A stretch of DNA of 42,202 nucleotides from Flavobacterium araucananum (GTDB lineage Bacteria; Bacteroidota; Bacteroidia; Flavobacteriales; Flavobacteriaceae), in contig NZ_MUGS01000071.1 in the NCBI RefSeq assembly GCF_002222055.1, positions 1 through 42,202 on the forward strand, in the 5' to 3' direction. Made by a program: the position numbers and the translations under genes. Below are positions 38,511 to 42,202 of this stretch, piece after piece. The notes beneath the pieces are model-generated. The model saw only the letters and a list, made by a program, of their open reading frames with translations, did no database searches and had not been told where the DNA came from. Within the stretch, counting starts at the first letter, position 1. Every line of letters starts with the position of its first letter.

Positions 38511-39433
38511 CAATCAATTCAAAAGAGACATATTCGCAGTTTATAAAAGCAGAGGCAAAGAGGCTTGGTTTTCTTTCTTGCGGAATATCTAAAGCTGGAT
38601 TTCTGGAAGAAGAGGCACCACGGCTTGAAAAATGGCTTAATAATAACCATCACGGTCAAATGGCATACATGGAGAATTATTTTGATAAACGTTTAGACCC
38701 TACTTTATTAGTCGATGATGCAAAAAGTGTTATCTCTCTTTTATTAAATTATTATCCAACAGAAGCTCAAAGTCAGGAAAGTTTTAAGATCTCGAAATAT
38801 GCTTATGGGCAGGATTATCATTTTGTGATAAAAGAGAAATTAAAAGAATTTCTTCATTCGATTCAGGAAAATATAGGTGATGTTTCCGGTCGTGCTTTTG
38901 TCGATTCGGCACCTGTTTTAGACAGGGCATGGGCTGCAAAAAGCGGACTTGGATGGATTGGTAAAAGCGGAAATCTCTTAACACAAAAAGTAGGTTCTTT
39001 TTATTTTATTGCAGAGCTTATCGTAGATTTAGAACTAGAATATGATCACGCTACAACAGATCATTGTGGCTCTTGCACCGCTTGTATCGATGCTTGTCCC
39101 ACACAAGCAATAGTGGCTCCTCATGTAGTCGACGGCAGTAAATGTATCTCGTATTATACAATCGAACTCAAAGAAAATATTCCTTACGAAATGAAAGGAA
39201 AATTTGATGAGTGGATGTTTGGTTGTGATACCTGTCAGGATGTTTGCCCGTGGAACAGATTTTCAAAACCACACTCAGAACCCTTATTTAATCCAAATCC
39301 TGAATTGCTTTCTTTTTCTAAAAAAGACTGGATCGAAATTACCGAAGAAACTTTTCGTACGGTATTTAAAAACTCTCCTATAAAAAGAACCAAATTTGAT
39401 GGTTTAAAGCGCAATATTACCTTCTTAAAATAA
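38507..39433 (+). CDS. queG: Epoxyqueuosine reductase QueG
   Basis: A 308-residue enzyme for the last step of queuosine synthesis in tRNA, reducing epoxyqueuosine with cobalamin and two [4Fe-4S] clusters. Cluster cysteines are C187-x2-C190-x2-C193-x3-C197 (CGSCTACIDACP), Cys213, and C240-x2-C243-x3-C247 (CDTCQDVCPW). The active-site region is GRAFVDSAPVLDRAWAAKSG followed by GWIGKSGNLL. The start overlaps the P450 stop in ATGA, implying coupled translation. It is shorter than the E. coli protein, which has an extra C-terminal HEAT-like part; the short form is common. No intrinsic terminator is obvious after it. Confidence 0.95.
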   Translation: MTINSKETYSQFIKAEAKRLGFLSCGISKAGFLEEEAPRLEKWLNNNHHGQMAYMENYFDKRLDPTLLVDDAKSVISLLLNYYPTEAQSQESFKISKYAYGQDYHFVIKEKLKEFLHSIQENIGDVSGRAFVDSAPVLDRAWAAKSGLGWIGKSGNLLTQKVGSFYFIAELIVDLELEYDHATTDHCGSCTACIDACPTQAIVAPHVVDGSKCISYYTIELKENIPYEMKGKFDEWMFGCDTCQDVCPWNRFSKPHSEPLFNPNPELLSFSKKDWIEITEETFRTVFKNSPIKRTKFDGLKRNITFLK

Positions 39434-39900
39434 ATTTTCAGCCTTTTTTATTTTATTCAAAATACAATTTATTTGTAAGATTTTTACTTTTTTATGTCAA
39501 AATTTTCAATTAACTGAATATTTGATAAAAAATTAAGAATTTTCTGTTGTTTTGTTATCAAATAGTTATATTTTTTGCTGTTTCAGGTTAATTTTTATCG
39601 CCAAAAAGTGTAATTCAACGTTTATCTAAGTAGTTTGTCGAGTAAAGTAGCTAGTACATAGGGGTTTGCATATTTCCGCGGCTTCAAAAACTACTAATTT
39701 AATCGAAAGACAATTTTGTGTCTTGTACCTGAAAACACTTATGGTTCAAAAGCTACTTAATTTTTACAAAGATCTTCAAAAGACTTTTTTAAGACTTTTA
39801 AAATCCAATCTTTTAATTTTATCGTATCTCTTCTACATGTTGAAAACCAAATTAGGGTATTCAGCATTTGATATTTCTATTTTAAAAATCACAGCTGTCT
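39434..39900 (+). other. Long non-coding region: leader of the adhesin-like gene
   Basis: A 467-bp gap. A possible promoter, -33 TTG (39547-39549) and TATATTTT (39567-39574), would give a leader of about 320 nt. The leader contains a long-range inverted repeat, AGTAGTTT (39629-39636) with AAACTACT (39688-39695). It also has a small hairpin AAGACA/TGTCTT near 39708-39725. An open frame of 55 codons runs from an ATG at 39741 and overlaps the next start by 8 nt. It is not like a known protein and may be chance. No repeat or RNA family is recognised. Confidence 0.4.
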
Positions 39901-42202
39901 ATGCGTAACTTTACTTCTGGTCCATCTAAATTGTTTAGATTGAATTTCTTAGTTCTATTTCTATTATTGATTAGTTATAACGCATCGGCACAGTTTTATA
40001 CAAAACATTACATTGCACCAGCACCTTGGCAATACTTTAGTAAAGCCAATGAAATTGTAATTGCAACCAATTCTACCGCCACTGTAAATATTACAGTAGC
40101 TAAGAGTGATGGTACCCTGGTAACAGCGCTAACGGCTACAAAAGGAGCTCCTGCGGTATATAGATTTGCAGGTAAACCAAGTGCAGCCCCTGCTTTTGCA
40201 TTAAACACAGTTTTGAATGCGGCCGGACTAATTGTTACTGGAGATGCTCCCATTTCTATTAATTTAAGAAATGTCGCTTCAGATGCCTTAGGTGGCGATG
40301 GTACAGATCAGGATATTAAAGGGAATGCAGCATTGACAAGTTTTGGCGATGCAGGAATTGGTATACGATTTAGAGTAGGATATTACAGAGATGGTTCTTT
40401 AGGAAATTTTAATGGTTATGGCGATCAACGCCCGATCTACAGTATCTTGGCAATTACAAATGGTACTTCGGTAACAATAGATGGTGTAGTTAAAGCAACT
40501 TTAGATGCGGGTCAAAGTTATTTGTTTAAGGCGCCAATAGGTACTTTAGTACAATCATCGAACCCAACGGTTATGAATACTTCTGCTGCGATTGATACAC
40601 CTGGTGGCTGTGGAGACGGAGCTTACAATCAGGTTCCTCCCGAATCAGTTTTGGGATCAGAATATTTTATAGAAAGAGGAAAAGGAAATGATACAGCAGA
40701 GCAAACTACGGTTGTCGCTACAAAAGATAATACAACAGTTACCGTTAACAGTTATTCAGTTACAGGAGCAATAACAGGAACAACAACGACTGTTTTGGCT
40801 ACGGCAGGTAAGTTTTTTACTTTCCTGAACGGTGTTTCAAATACTAATTTTTCAGCTTCACGAGTTTCTGCAGACAAAAATGTAGCAGTATATTCAGGTA
40901 CTGCCCAATCATGTGAGGTTGATATTTCGACTATTGCACCAGTATCAGAATGTGGAGGATCTAATTTTATAGAAACGGCTAAATTTAGAAACTACGGAAC
41001 AGGATCTCTACCGTATTTTGGATATATACTTTTAAAAGATGCTACAGCCGTTGTCAATGTTAATGGGACTAATATAGAAACAGTATCAGGCATTTCTGCC
41101 CGTCATCAATTAGGTTCAACAGGGTGGTATATAATTAATTTTGAAGATACCCAGATCGGAAGCCCAAATGTTCTTTCGATATCTAGTGCTGCCAAATTAA
41201 CAGTTTCAATTGTACAACAAGGCGGAGGATTTTCGATGGCAGGGTTTTTCTCTAATTTTGCGGCTCAGCCGGAAGATCCTACAATGACTTACGTTGCCGG
41301 AGGCGGATGTACTAATAATACAGCCACATTGACAACTCCTTCAGGATTTGCACCTTACCAATGGTATTTTAATGGTACTGCAATAACCGGAGCAAATTCA
41401 GATTCATATATTGCTACTAAAACAGGGGCATATTCAGTAGCTTCAACTTTGGCTTGTGGAGTCCAGACTCAATCTAAACCGGTTAATGTTACTTTATGTA
41501 CAGACTTAGGAGTTACAAAAACAGTTGATATTGCCACTCCATGTGTAGGGTCTAATGTAGAATTTACAGTTAAACTAAGTAATTTAGGAGTTAATAATGC
41601 TACAGGAGTTTCTATAAATGATTTACTTCCGTCAGGATATACATTTGTAAGTGCAACACCATCAGTTGGGAGTTATAATTCAGGAACAGGAGTTTGGAGT
41701 ATTGGTGATAGTAATGGAGGAGTTACTGAAACTTTGAAAATCATTGCTAAAGTAAATGCTACAGGAGTTTATACCAATACAGCAGCATTGCCAGGTACAA
41801 CAGTAGACAGTAATTCGGCAAATAATTCGGCTAGCGCTTCAACAACACCAAACCCATTACCAACACTTGTTATTACTAATCCGGCGGCAGTTTGTTCGCC
41901 ATCAAAAGTTGATATAACAGTTCCGGCAATTACTGCAGGAAGTTCATCAAATTTAACTTTTACTTATTGGACAAACGCAACAGCTACAACATCATATACT
42001 ACCCCAACAGCAGCTACGGCAGGAACTTATTATATTAAAGCCACCACAGCTGCAGGATGTTCAGATATAAAACCGGTAGTGGTAACGGTAAATGCAACAC
42101 CTGCAGCACCAACAGCTTCCCCTCAAAGTTTTTGTTCAGCCGATGCTAAAAAAGTAAGCGATTTAGTCGCTACCGGAACTAACCTAAAATGGTATTCTGC
42201 AA
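39901..42202 (+). CDS. Large secreted adhesin-like protein, 5' part (IgGFc-binding, DUF11 and Ig-like domains)
   Basis: An ATG at 39901 opens a frame with no stop to the window end (767 codons visible). A signal peptide ends at about residue 30 (FLLLISYNASA, then QFYTKHYIAPAPWQYFSKAN). Residues about 60-430 resemble the IgGFc-binding N-terminal domain, with TTVVATKDNTTVTV and ASRVSADKNVAVYSGTAQ. A short Ig-like segment with paired Cys follows (YQWYFNGTAITGANSDSYIA). A DUF11 repeat lies at about 534-645 (VTKTVDIATPCVGSNVEFTV, LLPSGYTFVSA, GVYTNTAAL). Ig-like repeats of the flavobacterial type come next (PTASPQSFCSADAKKV, NLKWYSA). Such proteins usually end in a type IX secretion signal, off-window here. 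It is probably a surface or gliding-associated adhesin (inference). Confidence 0.85.
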   Translation, partial: MRNFTSGPSKLFRLNFLVLFLLLISYNASAQFYTKHYIAPAPWQYFSKANEIVIATNSTATVNITVAKSDGTLVTALTATKGAPAVYRFAGKPSAAPAFALNTVLNAAGLIVTGDAPISINLRNVASDALGGDGTDQDIKGNAALTSFGDAGIGIRFRVGYYRDGSLGNFNGYGDQRPIYSILAITNGTSVTIDGVVKATLDAGQSYLFKAPIGTLVQSSNPTVMNTSAAIDTPGGCGDGAYNQVPPESVLGSEYFIERGKGNDTAEQTTVVATKDNTTVTVNSYSVTGAITGTTTTVLATAGKFFTFLNGVSNTNFSASRVSADKNVAVYSGTAQSCEVDISTIAPVSECGGSNFIETAKFRNYGTGSLPYFGYILLKDATAVVNVNGTNIETVSGISARHQLGSTGWYIINFEDTQIGSPNVLSISSAAKLTVSIVQQGGGFSMAGFFSNFAAQPEDPTMTYVAGGGCTNNTATLTTPSGFAPYQWYFNGTAITGANSDSYIATKTGAYSVASTLACGVQTQSKPVNVTLCTDLGVTKTVDIATPCVGSNVEFTVKLSNLGVNNATGVSINDLLPSGYTFVSATPSVGSYNSGTGVWSIGDSNGGVTETLKIIAKVNATGVYTNTAALPGTTVDSNSANNSASASTTPNPLPTLVITNPAAVCSPSKVDITVPAITAGSSSNLTFTYWTNATATTSYTTPTAATAGTYYIKATTAAGCSDIKPVVVTVNATPAAPTASPQSFCSADAKKVSDLVATGTNLKWYSA

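Noticed and set aside
39666..39740. TTG-started extension of the small frame before the adhesin gene
   Set aside because: The TTG start has no support, and the extension overlaps one arm of the leader inverted repeat. Only the ATG at 39741 is worth testing.
1..42202. CRISPR arrays, prophage, transposase genes or rRNA operons
   Set aside because: No regularly spaced repeats, integrase or transposase frames, or rRNA sequence were seen. The only mobile-type DNA is the non-coding element at 5406-5525.

Overview
The window is chromosomal DNA from a Bacteroidota bacterium, almost certainly Flavobacterium or a close relative (inference). The DNA is AT-rich. Many genes are preceded by the Bacteroidota promoter -7 element TAnnTTTG rather than by Shine-Dalgarno sites. 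The gene content also fits: alternative complex III joined to an aa3 oxidase, DUF2723 and DUF4920 proteins, and a large IgGFc-binding/DUF11/Ig-like surface protein.

Layout. 1-2429: the first codons of a leftward gene, a LacI-type regulator with a strong terminator, and a secreted DUF3298-like gene broken by a single frameshift. 2475-5315: polA. 5406-5525: a 120-bp MITE/REPIN-like element. 5575-8736: the most interesting block. A complete OmpR-type two-component system (6322-8344) is flanked by two cassettes of tiny secreted Lys/Ala-rich proteins. Both cassettes carry the same 11-bp-period direct-repeat operator at the same distance from the -7 element, and the same terminator hairpin with a GAAA tetraloop. 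8818-14469: a membrane metallophosphoesterase, a cysteine-free thioredoxin-fold protein, a polysaccharide deacetylase and a DUF2723 glycosyltransferase-like membrane protein. 14662-14983: two tandem tRNA-Gln(TTG) units with duplicated promoters and terminators. 15135-18444: AraC regulator, aldehyde dehydrogenase and universal stress protein, all leftward. 18550-23341: rimP-nusA-infB with a terminator-like hairpin in the leader. 23451-24402: a DUF4920 protein and a SPOR-domain protein, convergent. 24527-36059: one respiratory operon, actABCDEF followed by cytochrome c oxidase subunits II and I. 36129-39433: ruvB, a cytochrome P450 and queG in one tight operon. 39434-42202: a long leader and the 5' part of a large secreted adhesin-like gene that runs off the window.

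How the parts work together. The act-cox operon encodes a menaquinol-to-oxygen electron chain: ActC/ActF membrane subunits, ActB iron-sulfur centres, ActA/ActE haems, then CuA in subunit II and the binuclear centre in subunit I. The rimP-nusA-infB operon links ribosome maturation, transcription elongation and translation initiation. In the two-component block, the simplest reading is that the response regulator drives the two flanking small-protein cassettes. Their composition resembles the enterobacterial acid-shock protein Asr, but their function is not shown by the sequence.
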